DNA from: an uncultured Campylobacter sp.
Lineage (GTDB): Bacteria > Campylobacterota > Campylobacteria > Campylobacterales > Campylobacteraceae
DNA: 10,805 nucleotides
Assembly (NCBI RefSeq): GCF_938015785.1
Contig: NZ_CALLWC010000043.1
Location: 1 to 10,805 of the forward strand
Reading direction: 5' to 3'
Made by a program: the position numbers and the translations under genes. A model generated the notes under the pieces. The model ran no database searches and was not told the DNA's origin. It worked only from the letters and a program-made list of their open reading frames with translations. This document shows, piece by piece, positions 1 through 6,642 of the stretch (positions within the stretch are counted from its first letter, which is position 1; every line of letters starts with the position of its first letter).

Positions 1-89
1 ACGAAGCAAGCGCGCAGCTTTTAAAGCGTCTTGTGGATGCGGGTAAGGTCGTTTTTAAAGACGGCTACTATAAAATCGCCAAGAAATAG
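1..89 (+). CDS. 3' end of an unidentified protein with a winged-helix-like C-terminus (partial)
   Basis: Reading from position 3, an open frame runs to a TAG at 87-89 and encodes 28 residues ending LVDAGKVVFKDGYYKIAKK. The pattern of a helix (AQLLKRLVDAGK), a short strand (VVFKD) and a closing strand (GYYKIA) resembles the last helix and beta-wing of a winged-helix domain. Such tails occur in several families; the C-terminal repeat of the selenocysteine elongation factor SelB is one candidate, but this fragment is too short to decide. The start lies outside the window. No clear hairpin terminator follows the stop; the DNA passes directly into AT-rich repeat sequence. Confidence 0.55.
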   Translation, partial: EASAQLLKRLVDAGKVVFKDGYYKIAKK

Positions 90-239
90 CGGCGGAATTG
101 CGAGGTAGAATTTCGTTTCGTAATTTAATGGCAAAATTTTATCGAGATTTCGCAGGTGGAATTTTGCGTCCAAATTTTTAATAGGTGAAATTTTACGTAA
201 ATAACTCGTGATGATGTGATGAAATAATAGGGCGCGTAA

Positions 240-461
240 TTTGGATTTAAAATTCTCCAAAAAATAAATTTAATTGGCGAAAATTCTAATGGCAAAAATG
301 CGGGCGCAAATGCTTCGGCTACAGAAAATTCCAATATCAAAAAATATAATTTTAGAAATTCCGCCTCGCAAAGCTCTGGCAGCGAAGATCGGGGCGCTGA
401 AAATTTAAGCGGCGAAAATCCCGATGCCAAAAATTCTAGCGCGCAAAATGATGGTGCGTAA
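240..461 (+). repeat. Asn/Ser/Ala-rich repeat tract with an open frame but no start codon
   Basis: A plus-strand frame stays open from just after a TAA (237-239) to a TAA at 459-461, with no ATG, GTG or TTG start. From about 276 it reads as a low-complexity string such as GENSNGKNAGANAS, continuing with repeated ENS, KNS and QNS words. At DNA level the unit is roughly GGCGAAAATTCTRGC. The composition closely resembles the linker inside the CcsBA gene (about 8509-8660), where the same words are read as protein. It could be a fragment of a decayed gene containing such a linker, or non-coding repeat DNA that happens to lack stops. Confidence 0.5.
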
Positions 462-733
462 AATTTAGCTCGCATGATAAAAAATAAAGCTACGTTAAAA
501 TTTAAAAATTTCATCGCCTGCGCACGCTCTTTTTGGATCCGCACAAAGCTCGCGCGTGCAGGTGCAACTCTTTGCTACTCATTCCCGCCGAAGCCGTTTG
601 TCTCGAAAGATCAAGCATCGTCGCAAAACCGAGCGGAGTGGGTAAAAATTTAAAAAATCAAAATTTTAAAAGTCTAAATTTTAAAAACCAAAACGCTACG
701 AGTACAAATTGCGAGGCAAATCGTTACATAGAC

Positions 734-884
734 TTTAGCGCGGATTACGACACGGATCGCGACATACGCTTTATAGCATATTGCTGCAGCACATGCCAAA
801 GCATAAACTTTAACGCAGATCGAGACTTAAATTTAAATATATGCCACGATATAAATTCTAGCGCGGATTATGACATGAATCTCG
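734..884 (+). repeat. Degenerate direct repeat with 28-nt units
   Basis: Two 28-nt segments, 734-761 and 857-884, match at 23 of 28 positions around the core TAGCGCGGATTAYGACAYG. They lie 123 bp (41 codons) apart. A weaker copy of the left half starts at 809 (TTTAACGCAGAT). In the plus frame the copies read as FSADYDTDRD and SSADYDMNLV, so spacing and frame are preserved. Similar DI/DIN-containing words continue to about 970. This is visible repetition, but whether it was ever translated is unknown. Confidence 0.55.
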
Positions 885-1053
885 TTAAAGGTCACGGCAT
901 GAACCCAAGCATAGATTATTACGACATACGCCTCGGAGCGTATCGAGACATAAATTCTGACAGGTATCGCGCCGTGAATTTTAAAATTTCAAACGCAAAT
1001 TTAAAAACGAATTTAGCAGTTTTAAAAGCAGATTTAAGGACGGATTTCAGATT

Positions 1054-1248
1054 ATGAAATTTTTAAATTTAAAAGTTGCCGCCGCCGTGTTTGCGTTGCT
1101 GCTCGCAGGCTGCGACGGATGGAAGCACCATCTAAGCAGCGACGGCATCTCGCTTGCCTCCAAGTTCGACCCCTCCGAGCGCACGCTAAAGATCGAGGGC
1201 AATGATAAGCCACTCGTGCTGTTTTTCTACACCAGTAGCCGAATTTAG
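1054..1248 (+). pseudogene. Truncated thioredoxin-fold lipoprotein, lost before its CXXC site
   Basis: The 64-residue product starts with a clear lipoprotein signal: MKFLNLK, a hydrophobic core, and the lipobox LAGC with the lipidated Cys at residue 20. After a short spacer (residues 21-50) comes DKPLVLFFYTSS at 51-62. That is how the first core strand of periplasmic thioredoxin/TlpA-like proteins reads just before the redox motif, as in KPVLLNFWASWCGPC. Here the frame instead reads Arg-Ile and stops, exactly where an AT-rich palindromic tract begins, and no remnant of the remaining 100 or more residues follows. A TAAGGA at 1035-1040 could serve as ribosome site, though its 13-nt spacing is long. 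The intact gene would be an outward-facing, membrane-anchored thiol-disulfide protein. It could still be made as a short lipoprotein, but redox function looks lost. The family call rests on one strand motif. Confidence 0.55.
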
Positions 1249-1313
1249 AAATTCTAAAATTTTAAAATTTATACAAAATTCTACGATTTGGAATTTTGAT
1301 AAAATTTCTGTGG
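1244..1313. terminator. AT-rich palindromic spacer between convergent genes, possible bidirectional terminator
   Basis: The spacer between the truncated lipoprotein and the end of the minus-strand operon contains an inverted repeat TTTAGAA/TTCTAAA around one central base (1244-1258, including the lipoprotein stop). This is followed by the perfect 14-nt palindrome AAATTTTAAAATTT at 1257-1270. Both could fold in RNA and are flanked by A or T runs on either strand, as expected for a terminator serving two convergent transcripts. The stems are almost purely A/T, so terminator strength is uncertain. Confidence 0.4.
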
Positions 1314-2111
1314 CTACCAGCTTCCGCTAGCACCGCCTCCGCCGAAGCTTCCGCCGCCCCCACTGAAGCCGCCTCCGCTAAAACCGCCACTTCCTCCAAA
1401 TCTACCAAAATCCCCAGATGGGCTGCCTCTCATGCGCGATGAGCGCGCGATTTCGTTTATGATGTCTGCACTTGAGATTATATCCTCATCGCTTCTTCTG
1501 AGGCGCGTCACGCGGCGGCTTAGTATCGCGAAAAGCAAGACCGCAAAAAGTACCATAAAGATCGCAAAGTCCTTGTTGCTCGGATCCTGCTGCGCGTTGG
1601 CGTTAAGAGGATCAAATTTTATATCGCCGCCTTCGATCGTGCTGATGATCGCCGAAATCCCGCTAATGACGCCACTTTCGTAATCTCTCTGCCTAAAATA
1701 GGGTAGAATTTTATTGTTGATGATGCGCTTGGCGCGCATATCGGTTAGCACGCCCTCTAGCCCGTATCCGACCTCGATACGCACTTTATGCTCGTGCGGA
1801 GCGACGAGCAGCAGTACGCCGTTGTCGCGCCCTTTTTGCCCGATACCAAGAGCGCGTGCCTGCTCTACGCCGATTTCCTCGATAGAGTAGCCACCGAGCG
1901 ATTTTAGGCTTACGAGCATGATCTGGTTTGTGGAATTTTTATCGAAAGTCGTTAAAATTTCATTCAGACTCTCTCTCGCGGCTGGGCGTAAAATACCAGC
2001 CTCATCGATTACAGCGGTGCCGTTTGGGCGGGCTAGATACTCGCTAGGTGCGGCGACGCTTATTACAAATAGCGCCATCAGGGAAAAAGCAAATCTCCAA
2101 GCCACTCTCAT
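1314..2111 (-). CDS. YgcG-type TPM-domain membrane protein with glycine-rich tail
   Basis: This 265-residue protein has an N-terminal signal segment (about 1-22) and a TPM domain at about 30-158. Family hallmarks are AVIDEAGILRP at the start, the central strand IMLVSLKS, GRDNGVLLLVAP, and VRIEVGYGLEGVLTD. A transmembrane helix (about 182-198) follows, then a charged stretch, and a tail of Gly/Ser/Phe repeats ending GGGGASGSW, typical of YgcG-like proteins. The TPM domain should face the periplasm. Family members have been linked to photosystem II repair in plants and to envelope functions in bacteria, but no reaction is settled. The ATG overlaps the stop of the upstream second TPM gene by four bases, and it is the last gene of the operon. 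The family call is firm and the function unknown. Confidence 0.9.
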   Translation of the reverse strand: MRVAWRFAFSLMALFVISVAAPSEYLARPNGTAVIDEAGILRPAARESLNEILTTFDKNSTNQIMLVSLKSLGGYSIEEIGVEQARALGIGQKGRDNGVLLLVAPHEHKVRIEVGYGLEGVLTDMRAKRIINNKILPYFRQRDYESGVISGISAIISTIEGGDIKFDPLNANAQQDPSNKDFAIFMVLFAVLLFAILSRRVTRLRRSDEDIISSADIINEIARSSRMRGSPSGDFGRFGGSGGFSGGGFSGGGGSFGGGGASGSW

Positions 2112-2701
2112 CGCAGTTCCACCAAGGTCTCTTCTATCTCGTTATTTTCGCTATTTTTAGGCACTTGCATGGCTAGCTTGCACAGCGCGTCCATCGCCTT
2201 TAAAACAGCAGGCTCAAGACCTTGCGTGCTGGGGTTAAATTCTGTCGCGATACGTTCAAACTCACCCTTAGAGATAAACTCCGCCGCTCGCGCGCCGCAG
2301 ATGATATGAGCGCAGCGCTCGCGGACGCAGACGCAAAACATTATCGCTTCTTTTACGCTGCCGTAACGCTCGTAAAATTTTTGCATCGCAAACTCGCCCG
2401 AGAGCCGAAGTCTGCGAGATTTAGGCGTGATTAGAGTTAAAAGCGTGGGGCATTTAGCTAGCAGAGCTTTAATCGCTATGAAGCTGAGCGCTACGATCTG
2501 CAGTAGCTCAGCTTTGCTTATTTGCGGCACGAAGCACAGAACGATGCCGATCGCAAACGCCGTCACTGCCGCCGCGCTATAGCTAGCTTCGCAGTCCTTG
2601 CTTGCTTCGCGCGCGACCACGCAGACGATCTGCGCACCGCTTGCAGCTTCGGCTTTCGTGATTAGCTCGTGGATTTTTTGCTTGCACTGCTCGCTTAGCA
2701 T
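2108..2701 (-). CDS. Second TPM-domain membrane protein, cysteine-rich
   Basis: This 197-residue protein has the layout of the short TPM family (COG3762 type). An N-terminal half-domain (about 1-32, SGAQIVCVVARE) is followed by two hydrophobic helices (about 42-60 and 64-82), and then by the rest of the domain (about 95-180), with the AMQKFYERYGSVKEA and AIMFCVCVRERCAHIICG segments. There is no signal peptide. The strand normally reading LLFVSLAERYVEIVAD is here rich in Cys (123, 125, 130, 135), and the whole protein has ten Cys. It starts 15 nt after the LemA stop, behind an AAAGG ribosome site, and ends in a 4-nt overlap with the YgcG-like gene. LemA next to two TPM proteins is a recurrent bacterial arrangement, suggesting a shared membrane complex, but the role is unproven. 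Confidence 0.85.
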   Translation of the reverse strand: MLSEQCKQKIHELITKAEAASGAQIVCVVAREASKDCEASYSAAAVTAFAIGIVLCFVPQISKAELLQIVALSFIAIKALLAKCPTLLTLITPKSRRLRLSGEFAMQKFYERYGSVKEAIMFCVCVRERCAHIICGARAAEFISKGEFERIATEFNPSTQGLEPAVLKAMDALCKLAMQVPKNSENNEIEETLVELR

Positions 2702-2716
2702 TTGCCGCCTTTAGCG

Positions 2717-3430
2717 TTATTTAAACGAGACGCTAGGGGCTTTTTGGCTTGAGCTATCAGCGCTAAAGCTAGGTTTGGCGCCGCCTAGTCCTACTATGCG
2801 CGCGATGATGTTCGTAGGAAAGGTCCTAATTAGCTTGTTATATTCCTGCACCGAGGCGATGTAGTCCTTGCGCGCTACAGCGATGCGATTTTCCGTGCCT
2901 TCGAGCTGATTTTGCAAGTCGGCGAAATTCTGATTTGCCTTAAGATCCGGATAACGCTCGACTACCAGCATCAAGCGCGATAGGGCTGAGCTAAGCTCAC
3001 CTTGGGCGCCGTTAAATTTCGCAAACGCCTCCGGATCTTGCGCTAAACTTTCTGCATTGATATTGACAGCAGTTGCCTTAGCGCGGGCATTTATGACGCC
3101 TTCTAAGGTATCTTTTTCATGGCTAGCGTAGCCCTTGACGGTTTCTACGAAATTTGGAATCAAATCGGCGCGACGCTGATATTGATTTTGCACCTGACTC
3201 CACGCGGCCTTAACTTCTTCATCTTTGCTTACGAGTTTATTGTAAACCGGCACTGCAAATATCGCAAACGCAATCGCCGCAATCACTAAGACGATTAGGG
3301 CTTTGATTAAGATATGAAGCCCTCCTTTTTGGCGCGGATACTCTCCTTCGCCAAAGTTCTCGCCTCGCGCGGATAAGCCTTTATCGTCGTAACCTATACT
3401 CTCGTTATTTTCTCCTTGCAGCTCTTTCAT
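2717..3430 (-). CDS. lemA: LemA family membrane protein
   Basis: The protein of 237 residues has a polar N-terminal extension (about 1-37), one transmembrane helix (about 38-60), and the helical LemA domain (about 61-218). Diagnostic segments are YNKLVSKDEEVKAAWSQVQ, QRRADLIPNFVETVKGYASH, ERYPDLKANQNFADLQ, and ENRIAVARKDYIASVQEYN. The Ser/Lys tail after about 219 is not conserved-looking. LemA proteins are usually nearer 190 residues, and most of the excess here is the N-terminal extension, which has no internal Met to offer a shorter start. The start is supported by AAGGAGA seven bases upstream, lying inside the end of alr, with a 4-nt ATGA overlap. LemA proteins are membrane-anchored helical bundles of unsettled function, often next to TPM-domain genes as here. 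Confidence 0.92.
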   Translation of the reverse strand: MKELQGENNESIGYDDKGLSARGENFGEGEYPRQKGGLHILIKALIVLVIAAIAFAIFAVPVYNKLVSKDEEVKAAWSQVQNQYQRRADLIPNFVETVKGYASHEKDTLEGVINARAKATAVNINAESLAQDPEAFAKFNGAQGELSSALSRLMLVVERYPDLKANQNFADLQNQLEGTENRIAVARKDYIASVQEYNKLIRTFPTNIIARIVGLGGAKPSFSADSSSQKAPSVSFK

Positions 3431-4440
3431 TGAAATCTCCTTGGGATGTTGGAATTTAATTTGACTAAAATTTCATATTCGATCGTGCCAAAGTGTTTTG
3501 CCCAAATCTGCGCATCGTCCAGCACGCAAACTCGCTCTCCGCCGAATTCTGCACAGAAGCTATCCATCGACATTTTTCCGAGCATTTTTTGCCCGCTTGC
3601 AAGCGCTAGCTCGCCCTCACCGTCGTAGCGAAATAGCCCGTCTGCGTAGCCTAAATCGTATGTGCCGATCCTCATATCGCGCGGCGCTTCAAATTTCGCG
3701 CCGTAGCCCACGCGCTCGCCTTTTTTTAGCACGCGCGAGCTGATCAGATCGGCATAGAGCTTTAGCACAGGGCGTAAATTTAGGCTCTCGTCAAATTGCG
3801 GATATCCAAATTGCGCCATGCCTACGCGCACATATTCGTCCTCAAAGCCCGCACTTCGCTCGATAGCTGCGGAGTTGCTCGAATGAAATTTTAAATTTTT
3901 AAAGCCCGCGGCGGCGGTTTTTTGCCCTGCGAGACGCTTAAATTCTATGAAATTTTGCCTTTGTGCGAAAAAATCGCCGCTTAGCTCGTCGCTTGCGCGA
4001 AAGTGTGTGAAAAAACCACGTAGCTTAAATCCGCCTTCCTTGCACAGCCTAAGCGTCTCATCTAGCTCGCTCGCACCGATGCCGTTTCTGTGCATCGCAG
4101 TATCTGCAGCGATATAAATTTTAAGCCCTCGTTTAAGACGCGCAAAGTAGCTCAGATCATTTACCGCGTAGCAAAAACGCTCATCCTCGTCCCCGCGCGG
4201 AATGTGCGAGAGCACTAAAATTTCATCAAATAAATCCGCAATCTGCGCAGCTTCCGCAGTACTTCGCGTTACGGCGCGTACGAAGCCTAGTTTCGCCGCT
4301 TCCTCACAGCAAAGTCTGCAGCCATGGCCGTATGAATTATCCTTGGCTACCAAAAATACTCGCTCCGCTCCACCTACTTTGGCGGCGATTTGCGCTAGAT
4401 TGTGCGCATAAGCGGCGCGATCTAAGATGATCTCAGACAT
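3427..4440 (-). CDS. alr: Alanine racemase (PLP-dependent)
   Basis: Alr interconverts L- and D-alanine in the cytoplasm and supplies D-Ala for peptidoglycan. The 337-residue protein carries the PLP Schiff-base lysine at K33 in AKDNSYGHG, the barrel motifs MHRNGIG (116-122) and THF (145-147), RVGMAQFGYP (205-214), the catalytic tyrosine region GYGAKF with Y246, GYADG (264-268), and GKMSMDSF (288-295) in the C-terminal beta domain. It is somewhat shorter than the usual 355-370 residues. The wording AKDNSYGHG instead of VKANAYGHG is the form seen in Campylobacter relatives. Its start overlaps the upstream 81-residue gene by eight bases and its stop overlaps lemA by four, so translation is probably coupled. 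Confidence 0.95.
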   Translation of the reverse strand: MSEIILDRAAYAHNLAQIAAKVGGAERVFLVAKDNSYGHGCRLCCEEAAKLGFVRAVTRSTAEAAQIADLFDEILVLSHIPRGDEDERFCYAVNDLSYFARLKRGLKIYIAADTAMHRNGIGASELDETLRLCKEGGFKLRGFFTHFRASDELSGDFFAQRQNFIEFKRLAGQKTAAAGFKNLKFHSSNSAAIERSAGFEDEYVRVGMAQFGYPQFDESLNLRPVLKLYADLISSRVLKKGERVGYGAKFEAPRDMRIGTYDLGYADGLFRYDGEGELALASGQKMLGKMSMDSFCAEFGGERVCVLDDAQIWAKHFGTIEYEILVKLNSNIPRRFQ

Positions 4441-4678
4441 CGAAATTTAGTCCGTAAGTGCGGTATAAATATGGCAGCAGCTTGCGCGCAGCGTAGTCGT
4501 AGCCGTAGAATTTCGCGTAAACTTCTTTCAAGCTAGCCGCGCCTGCACGCTCGAAATCAAATACGTCGGTGCCCGCGATCTTTGGCACGCGCTCGTCTAA
4601 GAATTTAAAAAATTCCGCTCTCGCAGCCAAAAGCTCTTTTATATTTTTCTCAACCTCTTGCTTTTCAGATTCGTTCAT
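4433..4678 (-). CDS. Small unknown protein between phosphomannomutase and alr
   Basis: I do not recognise this 81-residue protein. It has no signal peptide or membrane segment. The N-terminal half (1-32) is charged and likely helical (KQEVEKNIKELLAARAEF). The C-terminal third is unusually tyrosine-rich, with seven Tyr between residues 54 and 75 in the stretch VYAKFYGYDYAARKLLPYLY. Reality as a gene is supported by tight packing: its ATG overlaps the upstream mutase stop by four bases (ATGA) and its end overlaps alr by eight, on the same strand, with ordinary codon use. It is probably a small soluble helical protein made together with the enzymes on either side. No function can be given. Confidence 0.75.
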   Translation of the reverse strand: MNESEKQEVEKNIKELLAARAEFFKFLDERVPKIAGTDVFDFERAGAASLKEVYAKFYGYDYAARKLLPYLYRTYGLNFDV

Positions 4679-6045
4679 CTCTGGTCCTTTAAATTTTCTA
4701 GTTTACCTAAAAATACGCGCTGCATTTCGTCGCGAAACTCGGGGCTGAGAGCCTCAAAGCGAGTTACGATCACAGGCGTGGTATTGCTTGCCCGTACGAG
4801 CGCCCAGCCGTCATCAAACCGCACTCTGATGCCGTCGATCTCGATAATATCGCGGATGGGTGGCAGCTCCGCGATACCTGCGTGGATTTGAGCTTTAAGA
4901 GCTTCGATGATCTTAAATTTCGCCTCCTCACTCGTATTAAATTTTATCTCGTCGGTGCTAAAAACTCGCGGTAGCTTGTCTAGTTCGGCGTCTAAATCAT
5001 ATCCTTTAGCTACGAGCTCAAGCACGCGCATCATCGCATATACGCCATCATCAAAGCCGAAATATCGCTCTTTAAAATAAATATGCCCGCTAACCTCCGC
5101 GGCAAGATCAATACCGAGCTCCTTCATCGCCTTTTTGATATTGCTATGGCCGGTCTTGCCCATGAAGCTTTTGCCGATCTTATCGATGGTATCGTACATC
5201 GCCTGCGAGCATTTGACCTCGCCTAGGATGCGCGGGCGGTGCATATTTAAGGCAAGCAGGCAGGCTAGCTCGTCGCCTTTGATATTGCGGCGCGGTGTAA
5301 GCACGGCGATCCTATCGGCATCCCCGTCGAAACCGAAGCCCAAGCTCACGCCGTCTTGCTTTATCGTAGCTTTAAGATCCGCTAAATTTTTCTCCTCGCT
5401 GGGATCGGGGTGGTGGTTTGGGAAATTGCCGTCTGGCTGCGGGAATAAAACTTTAGCATTCAAACCAAGTCTTTCGATGATTTTAGTAGAGGTAACGCCT
5501 GCGGCGCCGTTTGCGCAGTCAATTATAAAAGGCGTAGCAAAGCCCTTAAGCGCTGCAAATTCCTTCTCAAAATATGCTAGATACTCGCTTAAAATGTCGT
5601 ACCTCTGGGTGCTTGTATCGGTTGGAATTTCAAAATTTGAACCGATCAGCTCCTGCACCTGCGCACCCAGACGTTTCAAATCCGAGCCAAAGAAGCTATC
5701 CGTGCCGATCGTTATTTTAAAGCCGTTGTAATTTTTGGGGTTGTGCGAGCCGGTGATCATTACGTTTGCGTCAAATTTATGCGTAAATACGCTAAAATAG
5801 CCCACCGGCGTCGGTAGCAAGCCGATATTATAAACCCGCAATCTGGCGAAATTTAGCCCGCTTACGAAATAGCCGAAAAGCTCGTCCGCGCTAAGACGGG
5901 CGTCGTATCCCACGCTAACGCGTTCAAGCCCGAGATTTACGATATGTTTGCCAAGAGCAAAGCCGATCGCTTTTACGCTGCGCTCGTTTAGCTCCTCGCC
6001 CACGATACCGCGAATATCGTATTCTCTAAAGATATCTTCGATCAT
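4675..6045 (-). CDS. manB: Phosphomannomutase/phosphoglucomutase
   Basis: This alpha-D-phosphohexomutase moves phosphate between C6 and C1 of mannose or glucose through a phosphoserine and a bisphosphate intermediate, feeding nucleotide-sugar and surface-glycan synthesis. The 456-residue cytoplasmic protein shows all four active-site elements: the phosphoserine loop TGSHNPKNYNG with Ser100, the metal-binding loop GFDGDADR (Asp240, 242, 244), the sugar-recognition loop EVSGH (317-321), and the phosphate-binding loop RASNTTP (418-424). The start EDIFREYDIRGIVG is typical of the AlgC/ManB type. It leads a six-gene operon, with AAAGGA upstream of the ATG (complement of 6051-6056). The symbol could equally be algC or pgm, since the sequence does not fix sugar preference. 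Confidence 0.93.
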   Translation of the reverse strand: MIEDIFREYDIRGIVGEELNERSVKAIGFALGKHIVNLGLERVSVGYDARLSADELFGYFVSGLNFARLRVYNIGLLPTPVGYFSVFTHKFDANVMITGSHNPKNYNGFKITIGTDSFFGSDLKRLGAQVQELIGSNFEIPTDTSTQRYDILSEYLAYFEKEFAALKGFATPFIIDCANGAAGVTSTKIIERLGLNAKVLFPQPDGNFPNHHPDPSEEKNLADLKATIKQDGVSLGFGFDGDADRIAVLTPRRNIKGDELACLLALNMHRPRILGEVKCSQAMYDTIDKIGKSFMGKTGHSNIKKAMKELGIDLAAEVSGHIYFKERYFGFDDGVYAMMRVLELVAKGYDLDAELDKLPRVFSTDEIKFNTSEEAKFKIIEALKAQIHAGIAELPPIRDIIEIDGIRVRFDDGWALVRASNTTPVIVTRFEALSPEFRDEMQRVFLGKLENLKDQR

Positions 6046-6050
6046 AAAAT

Positions 6051-6117
6051 TCCTTTAAATTTAAATCGCGGTATTTTATAAAAACTTGCTTAATATTTAT
6101 ATTATAAATGATAAAAT
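6051..6117. promoter_or_regulatory. Divergent promoter region between the mutase operon and creA
   Basis: The 98-bp spacer contains signals in both directions. On the plus strand TGATAAAAT (6109-6117) is an extended -10, placing a start near 6124, about 20 nt before the creA ATG. On the minus strand a perfect TATAAT is the complement of 6101-6106, and a second candidate (TATAAAAT, complement of 6073-6080) is nearer the gene. The mutase ribosome site AAAGGA is the complement of 6051-6056. No convincing -35 boxes are seen, as is usual for sigma-70 promoters in Campylobacter. Confidence 0.5.
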
Positions 6118-6132
6118 CGCCGCTAAAATTCC

Positions 6133-6138
6133 AAAGGA
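6133..6138 (+). promoter_or_regulatory. Ribosome binding site that fixes the creA start
   Basis: AAAGGA lies five bases before the ATG at 6144. The in-frame ATG at 6108 has no such site, overlaps the extended -10 element, and would put a polar 12-residue extension in front of the signal peptide. The start at 6144 is therefore preferred. Confidence 0.75.
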
Positions 6139-6143
6139 TTATT

Positions 6144-6635
6144 ATGAAAAAATTTATTCTAGTAGCGATTTTAGCGGCTTTTGCTTGCGCGGGCGATTAC
6201 GAGCTCGTAGGTAGCGTAAATACTTCGTTTAGAATTTTTGGCAAAGACGATCGCATCGAAGTTATCGCGGTTAAAGATCCTAAGATCGACGGCGTGACCT
6301 GCTACGTCTCTTACGCCAAAAAAGGCGGTGCCAAAGAGATCATCGGCGTGGAGGAGGACCGCTCCGAAGCCTCTGTTTCGTGCGTGCAGACAGCGCCTAA
6401 AATCATCATTAAAGAGGAGCTGAAAAAAGAGGATATTTTTGAAAAACGCAGCTCGTTAATCTTCAAAAAGACCCACGTAGTTAGGCTTTACGACGCGGTG
6501 CAGGGCTCGCTGATCTATTTGGTTTATTCAGACAAAGTGATTGATGGCTCGCCTAATAACTCGATCTCGGCGATCCCGTGCCACCAAGCCGTGGGCGACG
6601 TGTGCGAGCTCGCATATACCCAAGGCAAAAAATAA
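6144..6635 (+). CDS. creA: CreA family secreted protein
   Basis: The 163-residue product begins with a signal peptide (about 1-16, probably cleaved after ACA before GDYE). It then shows the CreA family pattern: LVGSVNTSFRIFGKDDRIEV, DPKIDGVTCYVSYAKKGG, EDRSEASVSCVQTAP, KRSSLIFKKTHVVRLYDA, and YSDKVIDGSPNNSISAIP. This matches E. coli CreA through its length, including both conserved Cys (53 and 80). Two further Cys occur in the short C-terminal extension (146 and 154). CreA is a periplasmic protein of unknown biochemical role; in E. coli it lies beside, but is not part of, the CreBC regulators. Here it stands alone, with its own promoter and terminator, divergent from the mutase operon. Confidence 0.9.
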   Translation: MKKFILVAILAAFACAGDYELVGSVNTSFRIFGKDDRIEVIAVKDPKIDGVTCYVSYAKKGGAKEIIGVEEDRSEASVSCVQTAPKIIIKEELKKEDIFEKRSSLIFKKTHVVRLYDAVQGSLIYLVYSDKVIDGSPNNSISAIPCHQAVGDVCELAYTQGKK

Positions 6636-6642
6636 TAAGAAG

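Larger units (their letters stand above)
90..1053. other. Gene-poor block of degenerate low-complexity DNA
   Basis: This stretch of about 960 bp holds no gene I can support. Its first part repeats loosely related units such as GGTGGAATTTTGCG, GGTGAAATTTTACG and GGCGAAAATTCT, separated by short GC-rich bits. Open frames exist on both strands, for example minus 125-544 and plus 533-1057, but their translations are strings of Asn/Ser/Lys/Phe or Ala/Phe/Leu residues dictated by the A/T words, with no domain or family resemblance. The plus frame at 533-1057 would start at a TTG and overlap the next gene by four bases (ATGA), which is the only point in its favour. The block may be decayed coding DNA, accumulated repeats, or both. 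Confidence 0.6.

Noticed and set aside
125..544. Minus-strand open frame of 139 codons
   Set aside because: Its translation is a run of Phe/Ala/Leu/Glu words (LEFSP, FAPAF) dictated by the A/T repeats, with no ribosome site or family resemblance.
240..1053. CRISPR array
   Set aside because: The repeats are degenerate, unevenly spaced A/T words without regular unique spacers, and no cas gene is nearby.
90..1053. A new defence or mobile system in the gene-poor block
   Set aside because: No nuclease, helicase, transposase, reverse transcriptase or toxin-like motif is visible, and no terminal inverted repeats or target duplication flank it.
1918..2160. Plus-strand open frame across the junction of the two TPM genes
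   Set aside because: Antisense shadow of two genes with clear family motifs.
5135..5731. Plus-strand open frame of 198 codons
   Set aside because: It lies wholly antisense to the mutase gene, whose motifs and length are complete; the antisense product resembles nothing.
6108..6143. Upstream ATG as the creA start
   Set aside because: It overlaps the extended -10, has no ribosome site, and would place a polar extension before the signal peptide.
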